The notes: generated by a model from the letters alone, not told the origin. 64,000 nt of DNA from Phoronis australis (GCA_002633005.1 NMRA01000492.1:209418-273417), one strand, 5' to 3'. Counted from the stretch's first letter, positions 24,797 to 39,500 are shown. Translations and numbers: made by a program.

Positions 24797-27700
24797 ATGG
24801 TCCTGCTTAAGGTGAATTTCGTAGCCTTCGTGATCTTTTTTTGCTCCGCAGTGGCCAGTCCGTTGGTAGGCGATGACTTACGTGAACATCTGAAAGAGCT
24901 GAAAGGCATTATGACCGACCTTCGCGACAAGGTTGACTCACTGGAGACCAGAATTAAGACTGTGGAAGAGCGATCGGAGGTAAATGAATTCAAGGAACGT
25001 GAATTTCATTGGTTTCAATAGTTTTCATTGCGTAGAACAAAGCACGTACTCAGACAGCGACTTAAAACTAAATTATTGGCCTTTTGAATCTTGCGTTGTC
25101 ACTTCGATCAAATTTCAATAACATTGATAATGTTCTCAGGAGAAAAATCTAGACAGGTAATCTGTCTGTAACACTATTTACAGACATTGGAAAAATATCC
25201 GTTCGAGAAAAGTTACTAGCTAACTTGAATGAATCAGGTAAAAGGTCAGTACAGTCGATTTATTCACTGGCCGGCTGGCTCTCCAGTGGAACAGTCAGTG
25301 TGCTGATGTTGCTAGACTGTCAGTGATGTTTGGTTGTGTGGTCATTCAATCTAGCTACTTTACAACGAATAATTCAAAAATAAGTTTCAGATCTAAGCCA
25401 AAAGGTTAGAGTACGAACGGTTAGAATATGATTTGTAATAAAATAGGTTCGCAACAGGCTTTGATAAATCGGTCGTCGAGGTTTCAACATCATGACGTCA
25501 TTTTGAACTTTTGACCGGTGTTTCGTGAAAGGTCTCGTAGAGCAAATAGACTCGATGCAGCACATTGCATGAATTGAAATGACGGGCAAGAGGGTAAACT
25601 GAATGGAGACTGTGACTGTTTAACGCAAGCCAATCTAAGCTATACTGAGCGTTACTTCGGCAGATCAAAATGTTAGGATAACTTCAATGTAAGAAAAAGT
25701 AAGTGTGCAGTGTTTAGCCAAATTCACACTTGCGAGCTTCATTCGCACCGCAGTATAACCACAGAAAACCAGGACTTTACCCTCGCACACTTAAGGCAAG
25801 GCATTTGACACTCACCATTCCAGGGTAATAGTCATAGCTCAATAAGTTAGTAGTTTGGAATCGACTGACATGCGTTATTTGTGGAAAATGTAGTCAAGAT
25901 GTTTTTCAATTTTGGATTGTTGAAAGATGGTATAAAGTGTTTAATTGATTTTGTTTACTAGAAGAGTCGTGAGGCTTACCGCCAACAAAGCAAGTCTTTC
26001 TATGAAAACATACCTTGGCTGAATGCGGAGTCTCGTGGCGACAATTTACAAGTTTTCGGAAAGACCATCGCGTTTTCTGACAGACTCTTGTGGTTCTTTT
26101 TGGATGGAAATTTACTCCTGTAAAATAAACGCTTTTCTCAACAGTCAAGGACTTGAGTAAACTAGGTAGTTGTGCTGAGCTAAAATGGTCTCGATTGCTG
26201 CGTGAGCCCGTGTGTCTATTTTTCAGAATGTTGGTTTTGACAGAAACAAGCTTAACGACGTAGTTCGACGTTCTAAACGAGCATTAGGACTGAACAGGAC
26301 GTCATCATGTAAGTGTTTATGTATTCATAATAGACTGAAGACGCGTGAATGCAAACATATGACACTTATTTATACTTGCCGTGCGTCTGTAGACGCGACT
26401 ACATGTACCTCGCGAAACGCAAGACTTCCCATTATAACGCCTCCATGTATTACAAGTGAAGCATTTGTTCAGATCAGGGACGAGCTTCTCTCAGAGTACT
26501 CTTTTGATTTAACGGGATTGACGCGCTGTACAAACATCATACCGTCGTCTTTACACACCACTGACACACGCGTGAAACATACTCCATACCCGGCTACCAA
26601 ATGTCACTAACCCGGGAACAAGCACCAAACCCGTACCTGGATCTGCGTTCCCATGGGGTTCTGTCATCTCGCATGTCACGTGTTTAGGGGCGCGAGCACT
26701 GATGTTGTATAATGGGTTTGGTGCTTCCTGGTCCGGGATTGGGATATTTAGGGTCGTAACTGTAATTTACAACAGCGGCCATGGATTCCTTTTTACACCT
26801 AAATGTTGCTCACTGTTCTCAAACCAGTATTCAACGATCAAGGGCAGCGGCCTGTCGCCCGTAAGTACTGTTGCAGTCAAATTCGTAGCAAAGTATTGAG
26901 CACGTACAAAAGTTTTTGAACATGGTATGACTGTTCTACGACAGATTTGCGCCCTAGTAGGAATATCGTTCATTGCTTTACGGCTGTCGCACGACACGAA
27001 GTGTGGCAGACTTACTACTCTTTAGGTGGTCGAACATATGTCACGGTCTCACCATCGAATGCAAGTTTTGCAAAATTCTTACATTGACACTATGACCTTA
27101 AGTATTTTACAATAACCGAACGAGTCCAAATTCTTGGTCTACTGTGACACGATGTAGCAAGTATGCAGACACCTCCGACGAATGCATGGCAGCATCTCTT
27201 ACTTTGTGACTAAGATAAAGCCACAAGAACGAACGGCGTGTGACAGGGTCTTTAGGTGAATGTGTTGTACTTCTGTTAGCCATGATGCCTTTGAAAGTGG
27301 CATTAAACCCGTTACTTTTTGTAAGAAACAAGTTTTGATTAAAGTCATTGATCTGATCTTGTTCGTTTAGTAGAGAAGAAGTAATCTCTCGTCACTTGAA
27401 ATTTTAGGGCACGACCTGTGTCTTAGTGAAATGACAAACTGCCAGATCTTCACAAGACTATAAATCACTTTTAATTTCATTAACAAGTGCAGTGTAATTA
27501 AGTCACGTTACAAACAATTTCATCAGTGACGGTTAAGTGTCATAAATCAAAACTTGTTCCTCGACAGAAAGCATGTGTTCATTAATGTCACTTTAATTCT
27601 GCAAATACAGTGTACACGTGTATGTGTTTCTAACTTCTTAGCTTGGATACCGTTTCCACCAGCACGACTTCCTTACCCCTGGTATGCGCCAGTTTGTAAG

Positions 27701-30545
27701 GAGGGCAAACCAGGTCGAGATGGAAGGGACGGGCGTGACGGACAGGCCGGGCATGCGGGACCACCAGGCAAGGACGGCCTGTCTAGTGGAGACTTGGAGC
27801 GGGTCCTGAAAAGTGTTCTAAATTACACGCACAAAGGTTGGTACATCATGCTGTAGTTCATGTTGAGCTTAGTTTGATCAGTTCTTTGCAACCAGCATGC
27901 ACAACAACAAATACGACGACGACAAGGACATAAATTTGTGGGGATGTCTCCTTGGAATGCATGTTGGCGTTGCTTACTGATGCTTACATGTACAAGCTTC
28001 TACTAGTCGTATTACAGAGATCTGCCAATATTACGGGCGATTTAGTCAGTTAGCGATTCCAACATGGAAAATTTACGTGTTTGTTTGATTCACGTTTCGT
28101 TTCGGTATTGTTTCAGACAGCAACAGTTACTTAGCCTCGTCAGGCAGACAAGGGCGAGTATTCTCGATAAGAAACAAAGTCACAGAAACACAGTGGACGT
28201 TGGTCAAAGCACATAACTTCGAGAAGCGTATTCCATCCATAAATAATCCCACAAATGCGTCTGCCGGTCGTAAAACCGATAATGTCCCAATAAATGAGAA
28301 TGGTTTCCTTCACCTAAAAATGACCCACAAAAGTCTTTGAGCAAACTTAAATATCGTGGCGGAATATATCGTCTTTTCAAATGCATTGGCAATCTCCAGG
28401 TGGCGAGATCTTCTCCACGTGTCGACTCACCTGCCAAACAACAATGTCGTGAACATATACATTTTGTGAGTCACTTCCAAAATAGTTCACCAATTAAGGA
28501 TACAATTTACGAGAAAGGGAAGCAGAAGAAACGAATCCCAGTTTTCAAACACAGATATGGTCGTGTGTTGCTTTTGATGTCCTAAATTACATAAGATATA
28601 ACGTCATGCGGCTTTTTCGTCTGAAAACAACGCATATCTGATCAGATCTGAGTAAGATAATTCACGCCAGTGCTGTTTTAGATGTAACTGAATGCTTATA
28701 TTCAAAACCCACACTGTATTTTAAGAGACACTATGATATTAAACTTAAAGTCGCATTTCGCCTTGTTTAGGTTACTCAAGAACGAAAATCGAACTAGTAC
28801 CATTCACTCTGATCGATCGGTTTCATTGTATTACTATTAATCACCGAGTCATACAGAAGTTTATTTCCTTTACCACTCAAGTCAAGGACAATGTGTACAT
28901 GAGTCACTTTCGAATTCACAATTTTTCAGTAGGGTTGGCGAGTTCCAATTGAACACTAAAGCATTAAAAAACTTCTTGACCGGTTGCTTTATGGTTTCGA
29001 TACTCTTGTTGGCAACGGAAACGTGATTCTGTCACGATATACAACATTATGAGACCGATTTCATGAGGGTAAAATACCTATCATTATTTTTGTATTTCAT
29101 TCAACTAAGCATGGTCAAATGCATTTGAATTTATTTACAGCCCTACCACCAGTGCCATCTCCTTCCAGTCGAAACGACACAGGCGCCCTCTATGTGCGAT
29201 GGGGACGTACAACATGCCCTGCTCATTCACAACTTGTCTATGACGGTAAGCAATTAGTATTTACAGTAAGTTCGGGTTACGAGGACTAGGAATGAGGAGT
29301 TAAGGGAAATCACCCACGTTACACAAAGCGAAGTGCATTGTCCACCTCTTCATTCCGGATATGCATAAGAGATATTGTTGTGAACAGAATTGTTCAAGGA
29401 GAGGGGGGCAAACCGGGAGTGAAGGCTAAAATGAATGACATTTTAGGGGGCACTTTGCAATGCACAGGTTGAACAGGGATGGCAACAAACGCAAAACTGA
29501 AATGGATTTGAACGTGGTTAGGACCCGATTTTCTCCCTCAGTGGTACTGAAGAGTCTGTAAGATCATAGTCCGGCATAAAGGCAGCCCATGGAGGGAAAA
29601 CGTTTGCTTTTTGTATCTAACAGTTCCATATGAAGTCTCGCAGTCGGAACCGGGTTCCATCAGTAAGACTTGAAAACTTGGATAAACCATGAATATTTCA
29701 TTGAGAATTTTTTTATTCTTAACAACGCGATACTTGTCACATGTCCTGTCTAAATATTTGCCTTCAATCACACACAAATTTTTGGATTTAGACCACCTGC
29801 CGTTGTGACGTTGGTCTCAAATTGTTCCTATGAAAAATGTGATTTCATGGCTTCTCAAGGAACGGCAGTTTCATGATTTTTTAGAGCGTGCCGTGTGACC
29901 CATATCTAATGAGCTTCTATCAATTCGAGAGATCAGCTTAAACACAGTGTAAACGTAATGTCAAATTTTAACGGTAAATGAGGACAAAACTGATTTTTGA
30001 CGCTAAGATACTAACAATTAGGCCCTATTCGTCTAATTTTTTCATCTACAGGGTATGTTGCCGGGTCACATTACACCCACAAGGGAGGCGGAAGTACGAT
30101 GTTATGCTTACCAAAAGTTCCTCAATTCGAAAAAACGTCACCCGGATTTGAGTCAGGAGGCCACATTTACGGTGCTGAGTTTGAGGTCAACGTATTCAAC
30201 CCGTTCTCCCTTAAGAACACGCGCGGCCATTCTCTGCATGATTCCAACGCAGTTTGTGCTGTGTGTCTCGCACTCTCTCGTCCCAGTCTCGTGATGATTC
30301 CCGCTCGCAAGAGTTGTCCTGCAGGGTGGACAAATGAGTATTACGGTTATCTAATGTCAGCGCACTATACTCATCATAAGAGTAGCTACGACTGCGTGGA
30401 CATTGCACCAGAAGTGAATGACTCAGGGCATGGAAATCAAAATGGTGCGCTCTGGTACATAGTGGAATCGGTTTGCGGAGGTGCATTGCCATGTCCTCCA
30501 TATAAGAATGGAGCTGAACTCACGTGCGTCGTGTGCACCAAATAA
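24797..30545 (+). CDS. Secreted short-chain collagen C4-like protein, copy 2 (five exons)
   Basis: Exons are 24797-24979, 26227-26308, 27642-27836, 29141-29245 and 30052-30545. Their lengths (183, 82, 195, 105, 494) equal those of copy 1, and they encode 352 residues. The architecture is the same: signal peptide, coiled coil, RRSKR processing site, eight Gly-X-Y triplets, and a Cys-rich C-terminal domain with ten cysteines. By my count 26 of 352 residues differ from copy 1, 15 of them in the first 89. The C-terminal domain is nearly unchanged, so both genes look functional. The exon 1 donor (GAG then GTAAAT) is stronger than in copy 1. Secreted matrix or adhesive function is inferred from the family only. 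Confidence 0.88.
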
Positions 30546-30640
30546 ATATTCTCTAGTTTATTCACAGATTAGCTAGCTTTATTATTTGCACAGTGCATTA
30601 TAAATGGAAAGCTTATTGGCACCTATGGACTCAGATTCAT

Positions 30641-30850
30641 GGCGCGCACCCAGCCTTTAATGTGGGGGGCTCGAATGTGGACCTTTTGCTAACAAAAAAG
30701 CGGGAGGACTAAAAAAACGGGGTATCACCTTCAGAACTGTGCGTCTGCGACCTTTTAGAGGACTTTTGTGTCATTTTCTCGGACTTTTTGTTTCTCTGAG
30801 GCGACCATTTTACCCACTTCGCCCAATGGGGGGCTCATCGGTGCGCATGA
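30641..30850 (-). mobile_element. Internal fragment of the 3.1 kb transposon, inverted
   Basis: The reverse complement matches about 16420-16650 of copy B, including the segment coding GTGGGCAAAAAGGTCCGCC and the GGCTGGGCGCGCATG stretch. No terminal repeats are present, so it is a fragment, not a full insertion. It lies about 100 bp after the collagen gene and is absent from duplication copy 1. Confidence 0.65.
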
Positions 30851-31189
30851 GATTTACAAGTACATGTTATCCCTAAATGTGAGATGTCACGTGACTTGAC
30901 AATATAATGTCCTCACTTACATACCGTAAGTCTTTTGATCACAAAACGAGTCTACATTGAGCAAACAGCGTACAGACGCGCATTTACTCACTGGTCATTA
31001 AAAAACAGCTTCTCACTAGGCCATAGAAATGAATCATAATTCACTTACGTTCATTTGATATGCCGTCCTGAAACCTTTGTAAGTAGCACGGAGCACAACT
31101 CGAGAACAAAACTGTAAGTGCTCTACTATTGTTTTTCACCGATTGCTGTTTAAGCACGTCTTCTTGCAAATTTTTCAACACAATGATCT

Positions 31190-31547
31190 GGAACTCGAAA
31201 TTATGTTTGGCATTTTCTACTCTACTTTTGTGCGAACTTAGGATATTCTACGCCCGATTACATAATAACTTAAGTGGATAACGTTTTAGTGCCAGTTCGC
31301 AGTTGATAAACCCAACATTAAGGTTAAAAATTCGAGTTTGAACTTGAAATTTCGAGTTTTTAGTAGAGTTTGTAGAACGAATATAAGGGTCACAAAGTAG
31401 AAACTTTGACTAGAAACTATGAGTAAACTATAATGTATTCGAGCCTAATCTAATAACCACTTATCTCGAGTTCGCATAAATACAACAGAAAAATTGTCAA
31501 AAATGATTTCGAGTTGTTTCGAGTACAAAGATTAGATTACGAGTTCC
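31190..31547. mobile_element. Short inverted-repeat insertion (about 360 bp MITE)
   Basis: Duplication copy 1 (near 9490) has a continuous sequence where copy 2 has this block. It starts GGAACTCGAAAT and ends ATTACGAGTTCC, giving short inverted termini. Several internal TCGAGTT/AACTCGA motifs repeat inside. It has no coding potential. The empty site in copy 1 is the main evidence for a mobile insertion. Confidence 0.6.
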
Positions 31548-32840
31548 GGAGAAAGAGTCCATCGATGAAATGGCGTTTGAATTTACTGACCGTACAATGT
31601 TTTAATGTATGTCTCAGATTTGTCATTAGCGCTTATGTTGTTTTTTATCTTCAATTAAAAATCAAGAGTCGAATTATTTGTAGATAAGTGCTAAACACTG
31701 AACGTGTTTTAACGTTTTAAATACATCGGCGCTAGCTACGGAAAATGACATGGTTTTCGAACATTTTATAAGTTTTAAAGCAGCAAGCCTGGTGCATGAT
31801 GACAAAAGGACTTCTTTCCCTATCAATGTTACCTTTCAAAAATTGTTGGCCGTAAACACATGGTCAGGTGACTACAAGAATGGCGCACTGTCGTGATGAC
31901 ATGAATGCATCTGTCTCGACTTCCTACTCTCAGAAAATATATACGTACTTTCATGGGTTGACAGTTACTTTTTTAAATAGATACTTCAAGAGGACATTCA
32001 ACAGTTTAATCAGGGGTACACCTAACTTTGAAGCTTTTCCCGCTACAAGTAGTTATGTAAAGCTACTGAATACAAACAGAATGGAATACAACCAAGTTAG
32101 TCAGAGACTTTATTTACTAACATTACATCATTTACATAACAGTTGAATAACAAACACGAGTAGATTAACCATGGAGAAACCCAAAAGGATACTAGACCAA
32201 CAAATTGCACTTAAAAGCCCCAAGTCCTTGTGGCAACAGACCCTCAGAGCTCACCTTAATCATAGCATGATGATGTGTCATCATGGCCACCAGCATAAAC
32301 AGGCAACCTTGGACATGCATGGAGTACCTAACCACGATCTTCAAGGCTTAGTAGGTTCAACCTCATTTGTTCCACATTCCAATATGGTGCCGAGAACTTT
32401 GTGCACAGGAGCGACAGGGACCTTATCAAACAGTTTTCTGTCCTGGAGAGTATTCAACTCATTGTCACGCATGGACGTTTTACTGAATATTTAGAACATT
32501 TAGCGTATCTTCGGTCATAAATATTTTCTGTGGACAAAATTTAAGACCCTCGTTCCTCACCAGTCAAGTACCATACCAATATTGATACACTAAGGTGCTC
32601 TGTCTACAAAAACACCAATGAATTCAAAGCCCCTTTTGCTCCGACATGCTTGCAGTGTTTTGTTAGAACAAGATGTTCCCAAAAGTCTGTCCCCCTTCTA
32701 GTCATGAGATCGAGGCACCCCTGTATAGTATGAGCACCCTAAACTTCCCTCAATTGGGACACAAACTCAGTTTCTAAAACCACCATTTTCCAGTTTTTCC
32801 ATGGGTCATTTTATTGCTGCAGATGTTCAAAATAATACAG

Positions 32841-33506
32841 TCTTTGATAACAATGAAACAATTTTTTTTTCATTTATTTTCGTTGAGATATTTGCCAAAA
32901 ACAAAATCCCACTTTCCCCATCATATAACCTACCTATAAATAACTGTTACAAGCACAGATTTACAGCTGAAAACCCCATGGAGCACAATTTGGTTAAATG
33001 TGTCTATTTTTCAAAAAGTTCTTCAGCTTCAGATGAGTGTTTGTTGACAGTTGTACATCATAAATTGTGCAAACTGTGAAATTAATATTTTCCTGATGAC
33101 TTTAGTTGAAAATTTTGACAATCCAAAGTTTACTGATCCACCACATTGTGTTTTGAATTTCCAAAAAATTCATTGAATATAGTTGCTGCTTAGTTCAAGT
33201 ATAGCTTTAGCACACTGGTCGATACAAAAAGGTAGCACATCCCAGTATTTCGTTCTTGCACATGAATTGTGCAACTAAAACCAGCTGACGAAACTTTGCT
33301 GCAGTCATGAACTTGCAGCCTCTAGCTTTCAGGGAAATGAAGTATAGACAGAAATTATAAATAACCATCACAGAGTCATCTTCAGAAGGACTTGTATTAG
33401 AGAGGACGTTCCGACCATTATACGTCCTCTAACATTCAATAAAAGTTTGGACCACATTTTTCAATAGTTACACCACAGGTCGCCATCCACGTTTTATTTT
33501 TTCTTC
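32841..33506. other. ECM29 downstream / 3' UTR interval
   Basis: There is no exon here. A minus-strand AATAAA (33493-33498) lies only about nine bases after the ECM29 stop. Further minus-strand AATAAA motifs occur near 32872, 32811 and 32108, so the 3' UTR could be very short or about 1.4 kb. The converging collagen gene ends at 30545. Confidence 0.4.
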
Positions 33507-36500
33507 TCAACTCAACTCTTCCAAATACTTCTTCACCATCAGTGCCCTCGGCTGCAGCTCCATTTTACTATCGCTCGCCATCACGTCGAGAGACTGCACC
33601 AACTTATCTCTGGTCGCTTGTTCAATTACATCTAACTTTCCAATGGCTGCAGATTAAAAATAGTATCAATTTACATCAACTCCCAAATGCCTGTACTGGG
33701 AATTAAAGTCACAATATCTCAAAACAGAGACAGAAAGGAAGGTGGGAGGGGAGGGAGAAGAGAGGGGAGAAGGGAGGGAGGGAGGAAGGGAGAGGGGACG
33801 TAGGTAGGGNNNNNNNNNNNNNNNNNNNNNNNNNNNNNNNNNNNNNNNNNNNNNNNNNNNNNNNNNNNNNNNNNNNNNNNNNNNNNNNNNNNNNNNNNNN
33901 NNNNNNNNNNNNNNNNNNNNNNNNNNNNNNNNNNNNNNNNNNNNNNNNNNNNNNNNNNNNNNNNNNNNNNNNNNNNNNNNNNNNNNNNNNNNNNNNNNNN
34001 NNNNNNNNNNNNNNNNNNNNNNNNNNNNNNNNNNNNNNNNNNNNNNNNNNNNNNNNNNNNNNNNNNNNNNNNNNNNNNNGGAGGAAAACTGAATAACTAA
34101 ATCTTTGCAATGAATTTGATAAGCAAAGTGGGTTCTTTACAAAAGATGTGAAATATACTCTTTCGATTTGTAAATAGTCATTAAAAAGTACACTACCAAC
34201 TTTCATCACTTTTAATATCAAACTCACAATCATGAAGAAATTCACACGTATATTGCCTGTTTTTATGGTCTCCTTATGAATTTCTTGACAATCAAGAAAT
34301 ATTTTTACATTCTTGACACAACTATGACCAAAGACTGGTGTCACTAGCAGTCTAATTCGTCACTACCTTTGAGACCAGCCGCAACCACTTCAGTTACTTC
34401 TAGTGCATCCGTCCTCAGTACGGAGTACTTGATGTTGTCCAGACATTGGGTTACCAAGGGCAACATCTCAGACAGGATGTCGATGATGATATCACGCCTA
34501 GCCTCGAACTCAGTACCACTTTCAAGGACTCGCCACCTGCCAAAGATGAACCTTTGTAATCGAAAATAACAAAAAAACCTTGCACATTTAAAGATTTCTC
34601 CATTAAGAACTACACAGACACTGCAGGCTTAGAACATATAGCCTGTAAAACAATGGCCTGTGAGTCAGGCTAGTTTCGTACAAGGAAAGGTCCTCTACTG
34701 GAACAAGTTTCCTGAAGACCTAATAACTACAAGAACAACAGAGGCCTTGAAATGATGCCTCAGTTGGTTATAATGACTTCTCGTATACACTCTACAACTA
34801 CCTTCATGCACGTATTGGTAACTATCATATAACAGACCGACACATATATAGATAGAAGATTGAGATAAATTATTTAACAGTGACGGAAGTGCCAATAGAA
34901 TAGAAAACAAATAAAACTGCTGCAGAATAACATATCAATAGAAATTCGAATGTGAAACCGTAATAAATTTCAGGATGAACGAAAGTAGTACTAGAAACGT
35001 AATGAAACTTTTTTATGGCCTATCTCTTTACAGGTTTTCAAAGCTTACACCCCCTTGCAATGCCATTTCGGATGTCAAATTCAAAATGAAATCGATGGGT
35101 AGAAAAACTGATTGCTGAAATATTTAACGGTAAAACTCTACTTAGTCTCTAGAACAATTGCGTGAACTTACAAGTTCTCACTAATCAAAAACATTGAAAA
35201 ATGTTATCACTCAATGACAAGTTGACCTTGCTTTTTAAGTTGTGCTGGAACACTTTTCCCTTGGAAAGACTGACGAATACTGCACACAGATGCAAATAAC
35301 TGGCTATAGAAGCGAACAAGACAAAAAAACACAAAATAAAACAACAAAGATGGCACTGCCTGCACGAAGCTTTAAGTTTAACATTTTCGGACATGTTTAA
35401 AAACACTTCATGCCATGGTATAGAAGTCAATGTCGCATTGCAATAATAACAAATGTACAAATCTGGACGTCACCTGCTGACCAGCTTGGCCAGAGCCTTA
35501 AGAATGGCCGATTGTTCCTTCCAGGTAGACGTGACAATGTGGGAACACAGTGTGTGGCTGACAGTTGACTGGAGAAGATCTGAATGAATAAAGACACCAG
35601 AAACTATGAACATACATATCGTGTAACATGTGACATACGAGCACCAGCGTCAACATGCAGCTACAAACCAGCTCCTAAAATTACACACTTAGACAAAATC
35701 ATTTCAAGGTATTTGAGCAGCAAATTTTCGTTTAGACATGTTGCATTAACCCTTATCCTGCTGAGCCTCTGTTCAGACTACTTTCCCTGTGTGCTGAGCT
35801 AAGTAGGTCACCACTACTGCTTTACACTAAGCTGTTGTGGAGGTCACCCAGACTAATGACCTAACAATTTTAAATTGGAAATTTGAAGGGGAAATGTTAA
35901 TTTCACAACAAAGGAGCCCAATTAAAAGTTGTTCAGAATTTAATGGAGAATTTCACCATATGTAAAGTTTCATAATAGCCTTAGTGAAAGTAAACTGATC
36001 CAGTGTCATTCTCTCAAGTCTGGCTCTAGCCAAATAATGAAACTAAGTGTCTACACTTACATAAAGCTGCCAATATCTCCCAAACTAGCAATCACAACCA
36101 TATGGTTTAAATCAGAGAAATGTAGAGGAAACAGTGAACTACAGAATGTACATGCTCACATATCTAAACAACATCTAGGGCTCTCACAATTAATGAATGT
36201 CACAAGTGTCCTAAGGTGAGTACACTCTCCTACTGCTCCCAGCTGCAGCTTATCATAGTCGACTGAATACACCTCATCACACTGTAATAGGATAATTGGC
36301 AAGTCGGCTGACCTCGCCTAGTGCAGGATAAGGGTTAAGTACCACGTTCTACCTACATTTAATGGCCTTAACAGATTCTCTCCAACAGGGGACAGTCCGA
36401 TCTTACATCAGGTGTCATATCGTAAAATGATTGGCCCTAGCTTGTCATGACAGCAAGAAATATAGGACGTCAGTAATACTGGCATCATATTAATGTCACG

Positions 36501-39500
36501 TAATGGAATAACAATGCCTACAAGAGCAACGCGGAGCGTTGAAATGCGCCCACGAATGCAATGCAAATGGTGTGCTTTTAGGGGGTTTTGTTTGTATCAT
36601 CGAAATGGCCATTATATGGCACAAAATACGTCGAATCCATCTGAAAACCAGAAAATGTCATCGTTTCTTTAAAAGAAAGCAATTTACCAAATTTCATTAA
36701 AACTCATTGAGGAACTTCAGAGAAACAGAGGAAAACGAAAAAAAAAATGAAACTGCCACTAGGGGGGCACAGTAGTCGTCGGATCAGTCTATAAGTCGTC
36801 GTCTTCTCTTGTTAACTTCACATAAATTTAAAAAGATCCTGCAGAGGGCTTAGGAGATACAGATATGGGTGCGAAAACAACAAAAATGGCCACTAGCTGA
36901 CGCAAACTACGAATCCATCCGAAAACGAGAGGATAGCGTCATCTCACTTAATAGATGTCTATGTGCCAAATTTTATGGAAATCCGTAGGACCTTTGAAGA
37001 TACAGAGGTAAATGTAAAAACTAAAACTGCCACTAGGGGGCACACGGTACACCGATCTGTTTGAAAGTCGTCGTCTTCCATTGTCAACTTCATATAAATA
37101 CATTTGCTAAATTTAATGAAGATCCTGTAGAACTTTTAGGAGATACAGCCATGGGCGCAAAAACAAACAAAATTGCAACTAGGAGGCGCCACTGTAGTTG
37201 ACGTCATCGGAAAATCCTCGTCAACTGTCTTCCTCATAGTAAGAACATACATGCCAATTTTCACAATCATCCTTAAAGTGATTTGGTTGTTAGAGGGACA
37301 GATGCCAAAAAACGACTCGAAAACAATAAAAACGGCCACTAGATGGCGCAAAATGCCTGCAATCCATCCGAAAACGAGAGGGTAGCGTCAACTCATTAAA
37401 AGATTGCTATGTGCCAAAATTTCACAAAAATCGGTTGAGGACCTTTGAAGATACAGAGGCAAACGTAAAAAACTAAAATTGCCACTAGGCGGCACAGTGG
37501 TATTCGCCTCGGTCCGAAACTCGTCGCCCTCTGTCATCAACCCCATAGGAACACACTTGCCAAATTTCAATAAGATCCTGCAAGGGGTTTAGGAGATACA
37601 GCCGATGACGCCGGACACCGGACAAAAATGACGGCAACATGCGACCAATAAATATGTGGGCGCATAATAATAATTGTCTGGTACTTCGTCTCACTTGACA
37701 CATCCTCAAGGATGATACATAAAACAGTGATCGCACAAAAACATCATACATTGAAGATGGCCGAGATTTTATGTATTTCAAGTAGTCTAACGTGTTCGTA
37801 TTGTATTTTGTAGTAGCACATGAGGAATTCTGTGGAGGAGTAAAACTAAACTTTGATTAAAATGATACTAAACCCCGTTTAGGTGATTTCAAACAATCCT
37901 CATTTTGTCAACTGCTAATGTGTCATTGACATCCCACATGATAAAGCAAGATTAAACTGAAAAATCGTACTCTCTGAGTCAAAGATTGGATATTAGGGCT
38001 CTTAGTAGGTGAACCTTTCCTACAATTATCTAGTAACATGCCAAAACATTAGGCCATGTTTGTCCATTAAGCAGATTTTGTAAGGAGTTTTCAAAGTTTG
38101 CTCCAAATTTTTAGGGTCATCGAGGATTCTAGAGCACTACCTTGCTACAGAGAACTGGACGTGAAAGTCATTTTTAACAGCTTTTAAAAGGACAAAACCG
38201 GATTTAGTATCCTTTCATGGTTATATCAGCTGTAAACAGATTTTACAGTTCGCATGTTCCCCTTATCCCCATACCTTGTGTGTCCTTATTGTCTGGCCAG
38301 GCTTTACCCAGGGCCTGGAAACACGTGCATTTGATGGACTCTGTCTTGTCACGACCGTAGTTCTCGCTTTGGTCCTCACTCATGGTCTGTAACAAGAGTG
38401 AACAAACAGCAAAGTTAAACAACAGTCGTCACTAGTCTTCTAACATTCCATAGTCAATGCAACTCTCTCTCTCCCTGATACATCTGACAGCATTAAGTTC
38501 AAGCAACAAATAAACATATGATGAAAAGATCAGACGTGTTGTCACTATCCTTACAACAGATGGTGCCACTGGGCCTTGCTCTTCAAAGGAAATTAAAACT
38601 GCTTTACAATAAGTCACTTTTTGACAACATGCAAGAGATCATGATCTGGGTAACTACAGACTTGTTCACTGTATTCATCTTCAAGTTTGGAGGAAAACTG
38701 TAACTCGCATTCAAAGTTATTCCTTGGAAACCACAGTGTATGACAATAGAACATTGGTTGGCATAGTACATCCCCGGACAACAGACAGGAACTGACTTGA
38801 ACACACAATGCAAACAGCTACAGGCAAACCTGTTGAGCATACAAGGCCTCTGTAGTACTTACTTTAGTCAACACAGGCAGCACAATACTGGTGACCTGCT
38901 CATAGCGATCGATGTCGTAGGTCTCCAATATGGAGGTCAGACACGTGACCGCCTCCATCTTGTAGTCAATGTTCTCCTTACGGCACTCTTTCATTATGGC
39001 TTCACAGATCTGTGCAAGGGTAGGCTCACTGGTACAGCCTTCAAGGGAGGATCTGCAGAGGAATGGATGAAATAGCTAGCGTAACTGATCACCAGGTGGC
39101 GCTCAACTCCACTACTAGCAACTTCATAGTTAAAGCTGCAGTTGAAAAGTGCAAGTGCGGAGACTGTATTCATGTTTGGCAGACGTTTCTAGCCTTGAGA
39201 ACATACACCACCTTTACAACCATGGAAAGATGAGACAAATCAGAGTACACTGAAGGAAGTTTCAAGCCAAATAACAGAGCTCCCAACAAGGATGATGCAG
39301 GAAACCATCACGTGTGAAATACCAGTGTCAACCATACACATTCACGTTCTTTTCAGTCAGATATCCAGTAGTGTTACACAGATGCGGCAATAAATCAAAT
39401 ACAAGAAATAAGGGCTCGTGTTTAGTGACGTTAACTATTTCGGATTAGCCGTGTTGTTCTTAAGACCAGTAGATAGCGCTACGGTCAAGCAGCACAATTT

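Larger units (their letters stand above)
23947..32840 (+). repeat. Segmental duplication, copy 2
   Basis: This is the direct repeat of 1974-10845. It contains the second short-chain collagen-like gene. Extra insertions relative to copy 1 are at 30641-30850 and 31190-31547. Its right end lies about 670 bp from the ECM29 stop codon on the opposite strand. The matching tail of copy 1 (about 10080-10845) may thus be a relic of ECM29 downstream or 3' UTR sequence; that is inference. Minus-strand AATAAA near 32108 is present here and lost in copy 1. Confidence 0.9.

Noticed and set aside
33709-34344. Long open frame across the first assembly gap
   Set aside because: Most of it is N; the rest is polypurine repeat.
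36521-37670. CRISPR-like or satellite array
   Set aside because: Units are long, diverged and rotate through three contexts; this is a eukaryotic interspersed repeat, not a CRISPR or simple satellite.
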